From Larsenimonas suaedae (lineage in GTDB: Bacteria; Pseudomonadota; Gammaproteobacteria; Pseudomonadales; Halomonadaceae): a DNA stretch of 64,000 bases. A program made the translations under genes and the position numbers. The stretch's first letter is position 1, and each line of letters opens with the position of its first letter. Of this stretch, positions 8,636 through 17,003 are shown in pieces. The stretch covers positions 682,001 through 746,000 of the forward strand of contig NZ_JAMLJI010000002.1 of NCBI RefSeq assembly GCF_023712105.1. The letters run 5' to 3'. Below the pieces are notes generated by a model. The model was given only the letters and a program-made list of their open reading frames with translations. It was not told where the DNA came from and ran no database searches.

Positions 8636-9928
8636 ATGCGTCGTTTTCTACCCACCGCGTTGGCAATGGCCGCACTGTTTGGTGCCACGGCACCGGCACA
8701 GGCCGACGTGGACGCGCTGCCGCTTGAGGACATCAAGACCTTTTCACAGGTCTTCGAGCAGGTGCGCCAGACCTACGTTGACCCGGTGGATGACAAGACG
8801 CTGTTCGACAACGCCATGAAAGGCATGGTGTCAAAGCTCGATCCGCATTCGGCCTACCTCGACGCCGAGGCTTACCGGGACCTCAAGGAAGCGACCAGTG
8901 GCGAGTTTGCCGGCATCGGCATTCAGGTCGGCGAAAAGCGGGGCGCCATCGTCGTGATCGCCCCGATCGATGAAACGCCGGCCGCCCGTCAGGGTGTCCA
9001 GCCAGGGGATCGTATTCTTGCCATCGGCGACACATCGACCGAGGGGATGACGCTTCAGGACGCCATTACCCGAATGCGCGGCGACGAAGGCACCGAGTTG
9101 ACCCTGACGCTCGAGTCGGCGTCAGGCTCTCATGCCGAGGCGTCACCTCGCACACTTACGTTCACGCGTGAAATCATCCAGGAAGAAAGTGTAAGTGAGC
9201 GCACACTCGCACCAGGGTATGGCTATATCAGGATTTCTCGCTTTCAAAAGCGCACCGCCGATGAGTTTGATCGCGCCCTCGAGCGGCTGAAGAATGATAA
9301 AGAGCCCTTGCAGGGGCTGGTGCTCGATTTGCGCAATAACCCGGGCGGCCTGCTGGACAGCGCGGTCACGACCGCCGACGAGTTTCTTGAGGGTGGGCTG
9401 ATTGTCTACACCAAGGGCCGCCTTCCGGAACACCGCTCGCGCTTTACCGCCGATGCCGCGCACGCTGTTCCAGAGCGCACGCCGGTCGTCGTCCTGGTCA
9501 ACGCAGGCACGGCCTCTGCCGCGGAAATCGTGGCGGGCGCCCTCAAGGATCATCAGCGCGCCATCATCATGGGCGAACCCACCTTTGGTAAGGGCTCGGT
9601 GCAGACGGTCATGCCACTCAGCAATGGCTCAGCGCTCAAGTTGACCACAGCACGCTATTTCACCCCAGACGGCCATTCGATTCAGGCAACCGGTATCGTG
9701 CCGGACATCGGCGTTCAGCGCGGCACGCTGAACATCAATGAAAGCGAGCGCTTACAGGTACGTGAGCGCTCACTTGAGAACCACTTGATCAACGCATCGT
9801 CAAACCGCACGGAGACCGCCCCGGCCTCCGAACTGGCCCAAAAGGATTATCCGCTAGGCGAGGCACTGAATCTGCTCAGAGGGCTTAATGTATGGGGCGC
9901 CCGCGCGAAGGGGCACTCATCAGACTGA
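8636..9928 (+). CDS. ctpA: S41 family carboxyl-terminal processing protease
   Basis: A periplasmic tail-specific protease. Residues 1-23 form a signal peptide ending AQA. A PDZ domain spans about 90-175, and the catalytic domain follows with LRNNPGG (232-238), Ser294 in GTASAAE and Lys319 in FGKGSV as the Ser-Lys dyad. The 430 residues match CtpA of Pseudomonas, which degrades peptidoglycan cross-link hydrolases. Its 3' end overlaps the 3' end of the converging ubi gene by 9 bp, so the two messages are antisense to each other at their ends. Confidence 0.94.
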   Translation: MRRFLPTALAMAALFGATAPAQADVDALPLEDIKTFSQVFEQVRQTYVDPVDDKTLFDNAMKGMVSKLDPHSAYLDAEAYRDLKEATSGEFAGIGIQVGEKRGAIVVIAPIDETPAARQGVQPGDRILAIGDTSTEGMTLQDAITRMRGDEGTELTLTLESASGSHAEASPRTLTFTREIIQEESVSERTLAPGYGYIRISRFQKRTADEFDRALERLKNDKEPLQGLVLDLRNNPGGLLDSAVTTADEFLEGGLIVYTKGRLPEHRSRFTADAAHAVPERTPVVVLVNAGTASAAEIVAGALKDHQRAIIMGEPTFGKGSVQTVMPLSNGSALKLTTARYFTPDGHSIQATGIVPDIGVQRGTLNINESERLQVRERSLENHLINASSNRTETAPASELAQKDYPLGEALNLLRGLNVWGARAKGHSSD

Positions 9929-11137
9929 GCCGGTCATGGAGGCAGGGACACTGCCGCGCTGACCGAATGCCTGTCGGATAAAAAAGCGCTTGAGGGGCGT
10001 GGCGTGTTCGACGCCGTTAAGCCCGAGGTTGCGCGCCAGCTGAAGCGGCGCCCACTGACTCTTGAAGCCGAGTCGAAACGCATCCATCAGCATCAGCATC
10101 TGAGCGTTGTCTCCGCGCCGACGACGCGAATACCGGGAAAGCGCCTGGGCATTGCCTACTGCAATGCCGCGTCTGACAGAGGTAAGTACTTCCTCACTTA
10201 ATGTCGCTGCATCCAGAAACCCCAGATTGACCCCTTGGCCCGCCAGAGGGTGGATGCTATGGGCCGCGTCCCCGACCAATGCCACACGCTCGCTGGTGTA
10301 GCGCTCGGCGTGGCGTTGGATCAGCGGAAAGGCGACCCTGGGCGCCACCGAGGTAATTGAACCCAGCCGGTATTCGAAGGCGTCGGCCAGCTCCGCCTTG
10401 AACGCCTCATCCGATAGCGCCATACGCGATTCGGCAAGCGGTGCTTCGGAGGACCACACGATCGAACTGGTGAGCTCGCGCTCGTCGGGCATCAATGGCA
10501 GAAACGCCAGCGGCCCTCCCGGCAGGAAAATCTGACGCGCGGTACGCTGGTGCGGTAGCGCGTGTGTCACGGTGGTTACCACACCGCGCTGGCCGGTGTC
10601 ACGGTCGCGCGTTCGAATCCCGGCAAAGTGCCGGATGTTCGAGCGAGCACCGTCAGCACCGACCAGAAGCCGTGCTTCATGGGTACGGCCATCGTCACAG
10701 TAAAGCCGCACGCCCTCACCTGTAAGTGAGTAACCGCTCGCGCTGAACTGCCAGTCACACGTGACGCCCGGGTGCGCATCAAGCGCCTCGTGCAGCGCGT
10801 CGGTAATGGCACTGTTTTCGACGATGTGGCCGAGCGACTCACTGGCGGCGTCTTCGGCATCGAACGTCACTTCCCCGCTGCCTTCCCCATCCCAGACCGT
10901 CATCGCCTTGTACGCACTGACGCGACGCGTGCAGATACTGGGCCAGACACCGAGGTGCTCGAGAAAATACCGCGAGGCCTGAGTGATGGCACTGACGCGC
11001 TGATCGATCATTGAGGTCTGCCAGCAAGGCGTACCGGCACTGGCATCGACCAGGCACACCGTTAGCCCACCCTTCGCAAGCGACAGCGCCAGGGCACTTC
11101 CGACCATGCCTGCGCCGACCACGATTACATCCTGCAT
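9920..11137 (-). CDS. FAD-dependent ubiquinone biosynthesis hydroxylase (UbiI/VisC-like)
   Basis: A member of the UbiH/UbiF/UbiI flavoprotein monooxygenases, which hydroxylate the ubiquinone ring. The 405 residues have the FAD-binding VVGAGMVGSALALSLAKGG (6-24) and GDAAHSIHPLAGQGVN near residue 285. Position after ubiH matches visC/ubiI of E. coli (C5 hydroxylation), but the family members are hard to tell apart from sequence alone. It lies 9 bp after ubiH and is the last gene of the ygfB-ubiH-ubi unit. Confidence 0.88.
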   Translation of the reverse strand: MQDVIVVGAGMVGSALALSLAKGGLTVCLVDASAGTPCWQTSMIDQRVSAITQASRYFLEHLGVWPSICTRRVSAYKAMTVWDGEGSGEVTFDAEDAASESLGHIVENSAITDALHEALDAHPGVTCDWQFSASGYSLTGEGVRLYCDDGRTHEARLLVGADGARSNIRHFAGIRTRDRDTGQRGVVTTVTHALPHQRTARQIFLPGGPLAFLPLMPDERELTSSIVWSSEAPLAESRMALSDEAFKAELADAFEYRLGSITSVAPRVAFPLIQRHAERYTSERVALVGDAAHSIHPLAGQGVNLGFLDAATLSEEVLTSVRRGIAVGNAQALSRYSRRRRGDNAQMLMLMDAFRLGFKSQWAPLQLARNLGLNGVEHATPLKRFFIRQAFGQRGSVPASMTGSV

Positions 11138-11146
11138 AGCTCTCTC

Positions 11147-12337
11147 CTAGCGCTCGAGCCCCATCGCTCGGCGTGTTAGTGCGCGGCGAGCCGGGGTCAT
11201 GACGTTCAGACCGATCAGTCCGAGTCCACGTGCGTGAGAAACCAATGGATTGGTAACGCCAAACAGGCGTACCAAACCGTCACTGAAGCCAACGATCTGG
11301 TCGCGATCACGCGCTCGACGCGCCTCAAAGCGCGTCATCATGGCATGACTGCCAAGCGCCTCCGACGCATTGAGTGTCGCCTCGATTTCAGCGCAGAGAT
11401 CCGCCACGCCGCGCAGCGCCAGGTTGAACCCTTGCCCTGCCACCGGGTGAAGACTGTGGGCCGCATTGCCAAGAATCGCCAGATGACCGCGCACCTGCTC
11501 GCGCGCCTGCTTGAGCGAGAGCGGGTAGCTTATTCGCTTGCCGACCTGCTCGAACCGGCCAGCGCGGTCACCGAAGCGGGCTTGAAGCGCACTTAAAAAG
11601 TCCGTATCGGAAAGCGACATGGCGCGGGTGAGCGCCTCGGCCTCGTGAGTCCACACCAACGCCATTTCGCGGCCATTAAGCGGCAGGAGCGCAACGGGCC
11701 CCTCGGGTGTGAAGCGCTCAAACGCCGTGCCCTGATGCGGCCTGGAAAGGCGCACATTGCTGATAAGCGCGTGCTGGTGGTAGGGGGTGACATCATCCTC
11801 GATGCCAAGCTGCTGCTTGAGTCCGGAACGGCCGCCATCGGCCATGACCGCAAGGTGTGTGTCGAGGGTCTTGCCCGACGCCAGCGTCAGGCGATATCCC
11901 GTTGACTGCGCCGTGATGGTCTCGACCGAGTCAGGACTTAACCACTGCACCGGTAGCTCTGCCAGCCGAGACTGCAATACATGGCCCATCCAGCGGTTTC
12001 GAAGCACATAGCCAAGCGCGGTCGTCCCGACGTCGCGGTGCGAGAGCCGCGTTGCGCCAAGATAGCCGCGCTGACTGATATGAATGGTCCGGATGGGGCT
12101 TGCCCGCTCGCTCATGGCCGGCCACAGCCCGAGGGCGCCGAAATAACGCGCCGAGCCGTAGGCGATCGCACTCGACCGATCATCGAAACTTGGCTGCGGG
12201 ATCGTTGGCGCACTGAGCCCGGCCGGCTCGATGATGGTGACCGTAAGACCATGGCGCTCGATGAGCGGGGCCAGTGCGCAGGCAAGGCTTGCACCGACCA
12301 GGCCGCCACCGATAATGGCGATGTCCGTATGGCTCAT
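11147..12337 (-). CDS. ubiH: 2-octaprenyl-6-methoxyphenol hydroxylase
   Basis: A flavoprotein monooxygenase of ubiquinone synthesis. The 396 residues begin with the dinucleotide fold IIGGGLVGASLACALA and have GNAAHSLHPVAGQGFNLALRG in the second FAD motif. The Asn in place of the usual Asp in GDAAH is common in UbiH. The gene follows ygfB by 25 bp. In E. coli pepP lies between these two genes; here it is missing from this spot. Confidence 0.9.
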   Translation of the reverse strand: MSHTDIAIIGGGLVGASLACALAPLIERHGLTVTIIEPAGLSAPTIPQPSFDDRSSAIAYGSARYFGALGLWPAMSERASPIRTIHISQRGYLGATRLSHRDVGTTALGYVLRNRWMGHVLQSRLAELPVQWLSPDSVETITAQSTGYRLTLASGKTLDTHLAVMADGGRSGLKQQLGIEDDVTPYHQHALISNVRLSRPHQGTAFERFTPEGPVALLPLNGREMALVWTHEAEALTRAMSLSDTDFLSALQARFGDRAGRFEQVGKRISYPLSLKQAREQVRGHLAILGNAAHSLHPVAGQGFNLALRGVADLCAEIEATLNASEALGSHAMMTRFEARRARDRDQIVGFSDGLVRLFGVTNPLVSHARGLGLIGLNVMTPARRALTRRAMGLER

Positions 12338-12362
12338 GATGTCCTTATCTTAAGAGACCGGC

Positions 12363-12953
12363 TTAGTGGCGGGTCACCTCAGGGTCGTTTTCATCCACCT
12401 GTTCGACATCCGGCTGACCGGGGTGCTGCTGCGTATAAAGCAGCATGGCGGCCATACGGGCGTGCTCGGTCAGCGCGAACAGGTCGTTTTCGTTTTCGGC
12501 GGTGTTATCAAGGTCGGTTTCGATGCCGCACAGGGTGTTAACGTCCTCGAGCGCTTCCTTGAGCGCAGACGGCCATTGATCACGTATGTCGTGCTCGACC
12601 TCGGACAGCACCTCACAGAAGCCAAGGCACCAGTCCTTGAGCCCTTGGGCCTGCTCCGAGATAGAGTAGATGTCGTCTGGAATCAAAGGCTCGTAGCCAA
12701 GCTCGCTGGCAGATAGCCGTTCTTCCGTGCGTTTTCGCCACTCAAGCAGCTGCGCTGCCGCATCACGATCGCTTGGTTCATCCACGCCAAGTGCGGAGCA
12801 GACTTCATCAAGCCAGGCTTCCGGGCTTAGGTCGGTAAGCGCGATCTGGGCGCAAAGACGGCCATCCAGAAAGGACGGTGACTGCAGGCTACCGTGGGCC
12901 AGAAAGAGGTCACTGATCAGTGAGAAATCGAGGGAGTCTTCTTGAATCGACAT
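12363..12953 (-). CDS. ygfB: UPF0149 family protein (YgfB/YecA-like)
   Basis: A 196-residue acidic, mostly helical protein. The family signature is visible as GCD-type helices: AHGSLQSPSFLDGRL at the start, SEQAQGLKDWCLGFCEVL and the C-terminal ARMAAMLLYTQQHPG. In Pseudomonas YgfB is reported to modulate a beta-lactam and amidase regulon, but a molecular function is not settled. Its location upstream of ubiH and divergent from zapA is conserved in gammaproteobacteria. Confidence 0.88.
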   Translation of the reverse strand: MSIQEDSLDFSLISDLFLAHGSLQSPSFLDGRLCAQIALTDLSPEAWLDEVCSALGVDEPSDRDAAAQLLEWRKRTEERLSASELGYEPLIPDDIYSISEQAQGLKDWCLGFCEVLSEVEHDIRDQWPSALKEALEDVNTLCGIETDLDNTAENENDLFALTEHARMAAMLLYTQQHPGQPDVEQVDENDPEVTRH

Positions 12954-13100
12954 GGGCTCCTGTCGCGCGTTGTCGGATCGAATTTAAAAGAACGCCAGAG
13001 CGGTGCGTTGACCGGTCAATAGCGGCTCTCTATAGTGCGTAACCATGATTCACCATCTTAGCGCACTGGCCCGTAAAGGCCCATGCCGGAGCACGTCATC

Positions 13101-13424
13101 ATGAGCGAGGCATCCCGCCGCACTATCGAAATCACCCTGCTGGGTCAGACCTATCTCGTCAACTGCTCCGATGACGAAGAGCCGGCTCTGCTCGATGCGG
13201 CCAGATACCTCAATACCGCACTCGAGGGCATTCACGCGCAGGGCAAGGTGGCGGATATCACCAAGATCGCATTGATGGCCGGGCTCAATATTACCCATGA
13301 GTTGATGGGAGAGCGCGAACTCCGCCTCAAGGGCGAGCATGTCGCCGCCCAGTCAAGCGATGCGCTTGGCCGGGCTGTCGAGCGGGTTACGCCACGAACG
13401 TCGCCGACCTCATCGAACGAATAG
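13101..13424 (+). CDS. zapA: Cell division protein ZapA
   Basis: ZapA cross-links FtsZ filaments in the early Z-ring. The 107 residues begin MSEASRRTIEITLLGQTYLV; the globular N-terminal half is followed by the helix of the dimerisation coiled coil (ALMAGLNITHELMGERE). I prefer the ATG at 13101, because a GGAG ribosome-binding site (13088-13091) precedes it; an in-frame ATG at 13083 would add six residues. 6S RNA and fau follow on the same strand, the standard gammaproteobacterial locus. Confidence 0.93.
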   Translation: MSEASRRTIEITLLGQTYLVNCSDDEEPALLDAARYLNTALEGIHAQGKVADITKIALMAGLNITHELMGERELRLKGEHVAAQSSDALGRAVERVTPRTSPTSSNE

Positions 13425-13447
13425 CGGGCGCTTCACCGCGTTTACCT

Positions 13448-13477
13448 TTGGGCGCGCCCGCCAGAATCTGTTAGACT
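13448..13477 (+). promoter_or_regulatory. Promoter of 6S RNA
   Basis: TAGACT (13472-13477) is a -10 element placed 5-6 bases before the expected 6S RNA 5' end, with a weak TTGGGC (13448-13453) at -35 and an 18-bp spacer. Confidence 0.5.
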
Positions 13478-13481
13478 GAAC

Positions 13482-13665
13482 CTCGTTCTCTGGAGTGCTC
13501 GCCAGTTGTTGTAGTCCCTCGAGCCTATGCGTAATACCCAGGGGGCCACATTTGCAGACCCGTGTGCATGTCCGCGCGTCGGAAAGCCTGACGGTCTGCT
13601 TGAGGCCACCCACCTTGAACCAATAGGTTCAAGGGCAGAAACAACAGCGGTACCCCGGAGAACCT
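13482..13665 (+). ncRNA. ssrS: 6S RNA
   Basis: 6S RNA mimics an open promoter and sequesters sigma-70 RNA polymerase in stationary phase. The stretch between zapA and fau shows the expected closing stem: 5' CTCGTTCTCTGG pairs roughly with 3' CCGGAGAACC. It also has the diagnostic hairpin CTTGAACC AATA GGTTCAAG (13612-13632) and the central CCCTCGAGCC region. Length (about 184 nt) and locus agree with the family. End points are estimated from the terminal stem. fau follows closely and may be processed from the same transcript. Confidence 0.9.
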
Positions 13666-13693
13666 TTCCCGCCCCAGCACGAGCCGTTTCCTA

Positions 13694-14299
13694 ATGCTTG
13701 ATTCATCAGGTCTAAGCCGAGCTCAGCTCAGACGCACGCTTCGCGAACAGCGCCGCTCGCTCTCTCCGACACAGCAACGACATGCCGCCGTGGCCTTGAA
13801 GCGCCAGCTTTCACGCATGCCCGAGCTCAAACGAGCACGTCGTGTTGCCTTGTATCTGCCAAACGATGGGGAAATAGATCCTGGGCTTTTATTGCCGTGG
13901 ATGCAGCGAAAAGGGGCGCGCGCCTTCCTGCCTGTCTTGAAACCGCTTTCCGATAACCGGCTCTGGTTCGTTCACTACCACGCAAGGACCCGGATGACGC
14001 GTAACCGATTCGGTATTTCCGAGCCGCACACGCGCCTGAATGCAGGCCGCGCTCGTCGGCTTCCGCCCTGGGGATTGGATGTCGTACTGATGCCACTGGT
14101 GGGATTCGATGCCGCGCTCAACCGCTTGGGTATGGGCGGCGGCTTCTATGACCGCACGTTTGCGTTCACTCAACGCGTTCGACCGGCACCAAGGCTGATT
14201 GGCCTGGCTCATGACATTCAGCACGTGGATACGTTGCCGTTTCAGAGCTGGGATGTGCCGCTCGATGCCGTCGTTACAGACCGCGCTGTCTATCGTTAG
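13694..14299 (+). CDS. fau: 5-formyltetrahydrofolate cyclo-ligase
   Basis: It converts 5-formyl-THF to 5,10-methenyl-THF with ATP. The 201 residues show the N-terminal RRTLREQRRSLS, the central RNRFGISEP and the C-terminal signature MPLVGFDAALNRLGMGGGFYDRTF, which forms the ATP and folate site. It is usually called ygfA in E. coli and is linked to 6S RNA in most gammaproteobacteria, as here. Confidence 0.95.
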   Translation: MLDSSGLSRAQLRRTLREQRRSLSPTQQRHAAVALKRQLSRMPELKRARRVALYLPNDGEIDPGLLLPWMQRKGARAFLPVLKPLSDNRLWFVHYHARTRMTRNRFGISEPHTRLNAGRARRLPPWGLDVVLMPLVGFDAALNRLGMGGGFYDRTFAFTQRVRPAPRLIGLAHDIQHVDTLPFQSWDVPLDAVVTDRAVYR

Positions 14300-14312
14300 A
14301 GCTGAGTCGGGC

Positions 14313-14408
14313 TCACGCGCCCATCAACGATTGGGCGTACCCAGTCGCAACCATGCCGATGCCGAACAAGAACACAAGAGTAACAACGAGATCAGGTTTG
14401 CGTTTCAT
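14313..14408 (-). CDS. Hypothetical 31-residue single-span membrane peptide
   Basis: An ATG at 14408 opens a 31-codon frame ending in TGA at 14313-14315. The product starts MKRKPDLVVTLVFLFGIGM: a positively charged N-terminus, then about 20 hydrophobic residues with small-residue GxGxxxxG packing, then a short polar tail ending QSLMGA. A credible sigma-70 promoter lies 45 bp upstream on the same strand. It converges with fau. I do not recognise a named family. It resembles the small membrane peptides often missed in annotation, and its function is unknown. Confidence 0.6.
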   Translation of the reverse strand: MKRKPDLVVTLVFLFGIGMVATGYAQSLMGA

Positions 14409-14452
14409 GGAGCCATTCCATTCAAAGGGATGCGTGAGCGTACGAGAGACGC

Positions 14453-14482
14453 ACTATAATCAGCCAGCCTCGGCACAATCAA
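14453..14482 (-). promoter_or_regulatory. Promoter of the 31-residue peptide gene
   Basis: On the minus strand TTGATT (14482-14477) and TATAGT (14458-14453) are 18 bp apart. The predicted start of transcription is about 40 bases before the ATG at 14408. Confidence 0.55.
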
Positions 14483-14593
14483 CCAGAAGTCACACTTTTT
14501 AATGAATAACGCCATTCTTTAAAAAACCTGAATACGTCATTCTGCCTACATCGACCCGACTCACGATACGACGATAATTCCCCTCTTCTTGTA

Positions 14594-14623
14594 TGAAATA
14601 ACCGCCTTTAAGGCGGTCATTTC
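14594..14623 (-). terminator. Hairpin downstream of ilvA
   Basis: A long stem (TGAAATAACCGCC paired with GGCGGTCATTTCA, one mismatch) lies 20 bp past the ilvA stop. Its U-tract is poor, but position and stability suggest it terminates or protects the ilvA message. It also separates ilvA from the small peptide promoter. Confidence 0.55.
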
Positions 14624-14642
14624 AAACGTTCCATTTAATCCA

Positions 14643-16157
14643 TCATGCGGTGAACAGGCGATAGGCCGGGTTATCGGTTTCTTTCCAGTAGCGATACCCG
14701 ATGCTGTCGAGATGCTCTTCAAGCTGATAGAGATCTTCACGCGGCAGCTGCAGGCCGACAAAAACGCGCCCATACGCGGCGCCGTGGTTGCGGTAATGAA
14801 ACATCGAGATGTTCCAGCCTTCCGGCAGATACGATAGAAACCGCATCAATGCCCCAGGTCGCTCGGGGAACTCGAACCGATAGGCTTCCTCTTCGAACGC
14901 GTGCAGCGCACGCCCGCCGCCCAGATGCCGGATATGAAGCTTCGCAAGCTCATTATCGGTCAGATCCTCGACCGGATAATCCGCCGATTCAAGCTGCTGG
15001 ATCAGTGCCGCACGATCCTCACCGCCCGGCTGCACCCGAACACCCACGAAGATATGGGCCTTGTCGCCTTTTGCATAGCGGTAATTGAACTCGGTCACCA
15101 TGCGCTCACCGATGACCGTACAGAACTGCTTGAAGCTTCCCGGGCGCTCGGGAATCGTGACCGCAAGAATTGCTTCGCGCTGCTCACCGAGCTCGGTTCG
15201 CTCGGCAATATGCTGGAGTCGGTCGAAGTTGGTATTGGCGCCCGAGTTGATGCACACAAGCGTCCGGTCGGTCACGCCGGTTTCCTGAACGTACTTCTTG
15301 AGCCCGGCAAGCGCCACCGCACCTGACGTCTCGGCAACAGCCCGGGTATCCTCGAAGATATCCTTGACGGCAGCACACATTTCATCAGCCGACACGGTGA
15401 TCACACCATCGATGTGGTCTTTCAAAATCGAAAACGGTGTCTCCCCGATCTGTGAGACCGCCACACCTTCGGCAAAGATCCCCACCTGAGGCAGTACCAC
15501 GCGCTCACCGGCATCCAGCGCCGCCTTCAAACACGCCGCATCGGCAGGCTCGACGCCGATCACCTTGATGTCCGGGCGCAGGTATTTAACGTAGGCAGCT
15601 ATGCCCGCAGCGAGCCCGCCGCCGCCAACCGGCACAAAAATGGCCTCGATCGGATCAGGGTGCTGACGAAGAATTTCCATGCCCACGGTGCCCTGACCGG
15701 CGATGACGTCCGGGTCATCGTAGGGCGGAATGTAGGTATAGCCGTGCTGGGCAATCAGCGTGCGCGCATGGTCGAGCGCCTCATTGAACGCATCGCCGGA
15801 CAACACGACCTCGGCGCCAAGCGCACGCACGGCCTGCACCTTGATGTCAGGCGTGATGCAGGGCATGACTATGGTGGCCTTGACGCCCATTTTCTTGGCC
15901 GAGAGCGCAAGGCCCTGAGCGTGATTGCCGGCCGAGGCAGCAATCACGCCCGCCGCCTTTTGCTCCGGCGTCAAACTCGCCATCTTGTTGTATGCGCCAC
16001 GAACCTTGAACGAGAACACCGGTTGAAGATCTTCACGCTTGATCCAAATCTGGTTGTTGAATCGCTTGGAGAGCATGGGCGCTGCGGAAAGCGGCGTTTC
16101 GGAGGCGGCTTCATACACGCGCGCCTGGAGGATCTTCTTCACGTATGCTTCAAGCAT
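14643..16157 (-). CDS. ilvA: Biosynthetic threonine ammonia-lyase
   Basis: A PLP enzyme that deaminates threonine to 2-oxobutanoate, the first step of isoleucine synthesis. The 504 residues comprise the fold II catalytic domain, with PLP lysine Lys51 in FSFKVRGAYNK and the SAGNHAQG phosphate loop. Two C-terminal ACT-like domains follow (about 330-500), where isoleucine inhibits and valine activates. The two ACT domains mark it as the biosynthetic rather than the catabolic form. It is divergent from rpiA, the usual gammaproteobacterial arrangement. Confidence 0.97.
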   Translation of the reverse strand: MLEAYVKKILQARVYEAASETPLSAAPMLSKRFNNQIWIKREDLQPVFSFKVRGAYNKMASLTPEQKAAGVIAASAGNHAQGLALSAKKMGVKATIVMPCITPDIKVQAVRALGAEVVLSGDAFNEALDHARTLIAQHGYTYIPPYDDPDVIAGQGTVGMEILRQHPDPIEAIFVPVGGGGLAAGIAAYVKYLRPDIKVIGVEPADAACLKAALDAGERVVLPQVGIFAEGVAVSQIGETPFSILKDHIDGVITVSADEMCAAVKDIFEDTRAVAETSGAVALAGLKKYVQETGVTDRTLVCINSGANTNFDRLQHIAERTELGEQREAILAVTIPERPGSFKQFCTVIGERMVTEFNYRYAKGDKAHIFVGVRVQPGGEDRAALIQQLESADYPVEDLTDNELAKLHIRHLGGGRALHAFEEEAYRFEFPERPGALMRFLSYLPEGWNISMFHYRNHGAAYGRVFVGLQLPREDLYQLEEHLDSIGYRYWKETDNPAYRLFTA

Positions 16158-16234
16158 TCTCTTGTCCTAATGGCACATTGCAAAAACAGGGTCACCCGTC
16201 GAGGAAACCAGCCTAAAAAGGAACGCGGGCCACG

Positions 16235-16264
16235 TCTACACGAACCGGGTGGACTCCGTATAAT
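16235..16264 (+). promoter_or_regulatory. Promoter of rpiA
   Basis: A consensus TATAAT (16259-16264) is preceded by TCTACA (16235-16240) with an 18-bp spacer. It lies 59 bp before the rpiA start. Confidence 0.65.
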
Positions 16265-16322
16265 ACGCCTTCCCCCAAGGGCATGACACGCCCTTTCACG
16301 CACTTTCAGCGAAGAGTACGCC

Positions 16323-17003
16323 ATGGCCACCACGACGCAGGATCAACTGAAACGGGCCGTTGCCCGTGCCGCCGTCGACGAGATCGTCCCGCTGCTGGAC
16401 CGCCAAACCGTCATCGGGGTCGGCACCGGCTCGACGGCTAATCTGTTCATCGATGAGCTCGCCGCTTACCGTCATGACTTCGATGGCGCCGTGGCAAGCT
16501 CAAAGGCCTCGGCAGACCGTTTGAAGCAGCACGGCATTCCCGTGTATGACCTGAACGGCGTCGGCACGCTGCCGGTCTACGTCGATGGCGCCGATGAAAT
16601 CGACACCGAGCTCTCCATGATCAAGGGCGGCGGTGCGGCGCTTACGCGTGAGAAAATCGTGGCGGCATGCGCGCAGACATTCATCTGCATTGCGGATGGG
16701 TCAAAATACGTTGAGCGCCTCGGCGGCTTTCCGCTGCCGATCGAAGTTATTCCGATGGCGCGCTCCTTCGTTGCACGCGAGATCGTCAAGCTCGGCGGCG
16801 ATCCGATGTATCGGGAAGGTGTCGTGACCGACAACGGCAATCAGATCATCGACATCTACAACTTCGTGATCGACGACCCCCGCTCGATGGAGGCCACCCT
16901 CGATCAGATCACGGGCATCGTTACCCATGGCATCTTCGCTCGCCGCGGCGCGGATGTCCTTCTGTTGGGCCGTGATGACGGCGTCGCGCGTATTACCCGC
17001 TGA
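16323..17003 (+). CDS. rpiA: Ribose-5-phosphate isomerase A
   Basis: It interconverts ribose 5-phosphate and ribulose 5-phosphate in the pentose phosphate pathway. The 226 residues carry [15 protein letters not shown], the catalytic VDGADEID and [13 protein letters not shown], where the Asp, Glu and Lys of the active site lie. Its 3' end overlaps the converging waaA by 11 bp. Confidence 0.97.
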   Translation: MATTTQDQLKRAVARAAVDEIVPLLDRQTVIGVGTGSTANLFIDELAAYRHDFDGAVASSKASADRLKQHGIPVYDLNGVGTLPVYVDGADEIDTELSMIKGGGAALTREKIVAACAQTFICIADGSKYVERLGGFPLPIEVIPMARSFVAREIVKLGGDPMYREGVVTDNGNQIIDIYNFVIDDPRSMEATLDQITGIVTHGIFARRGADVLLLGRDDGVARITR

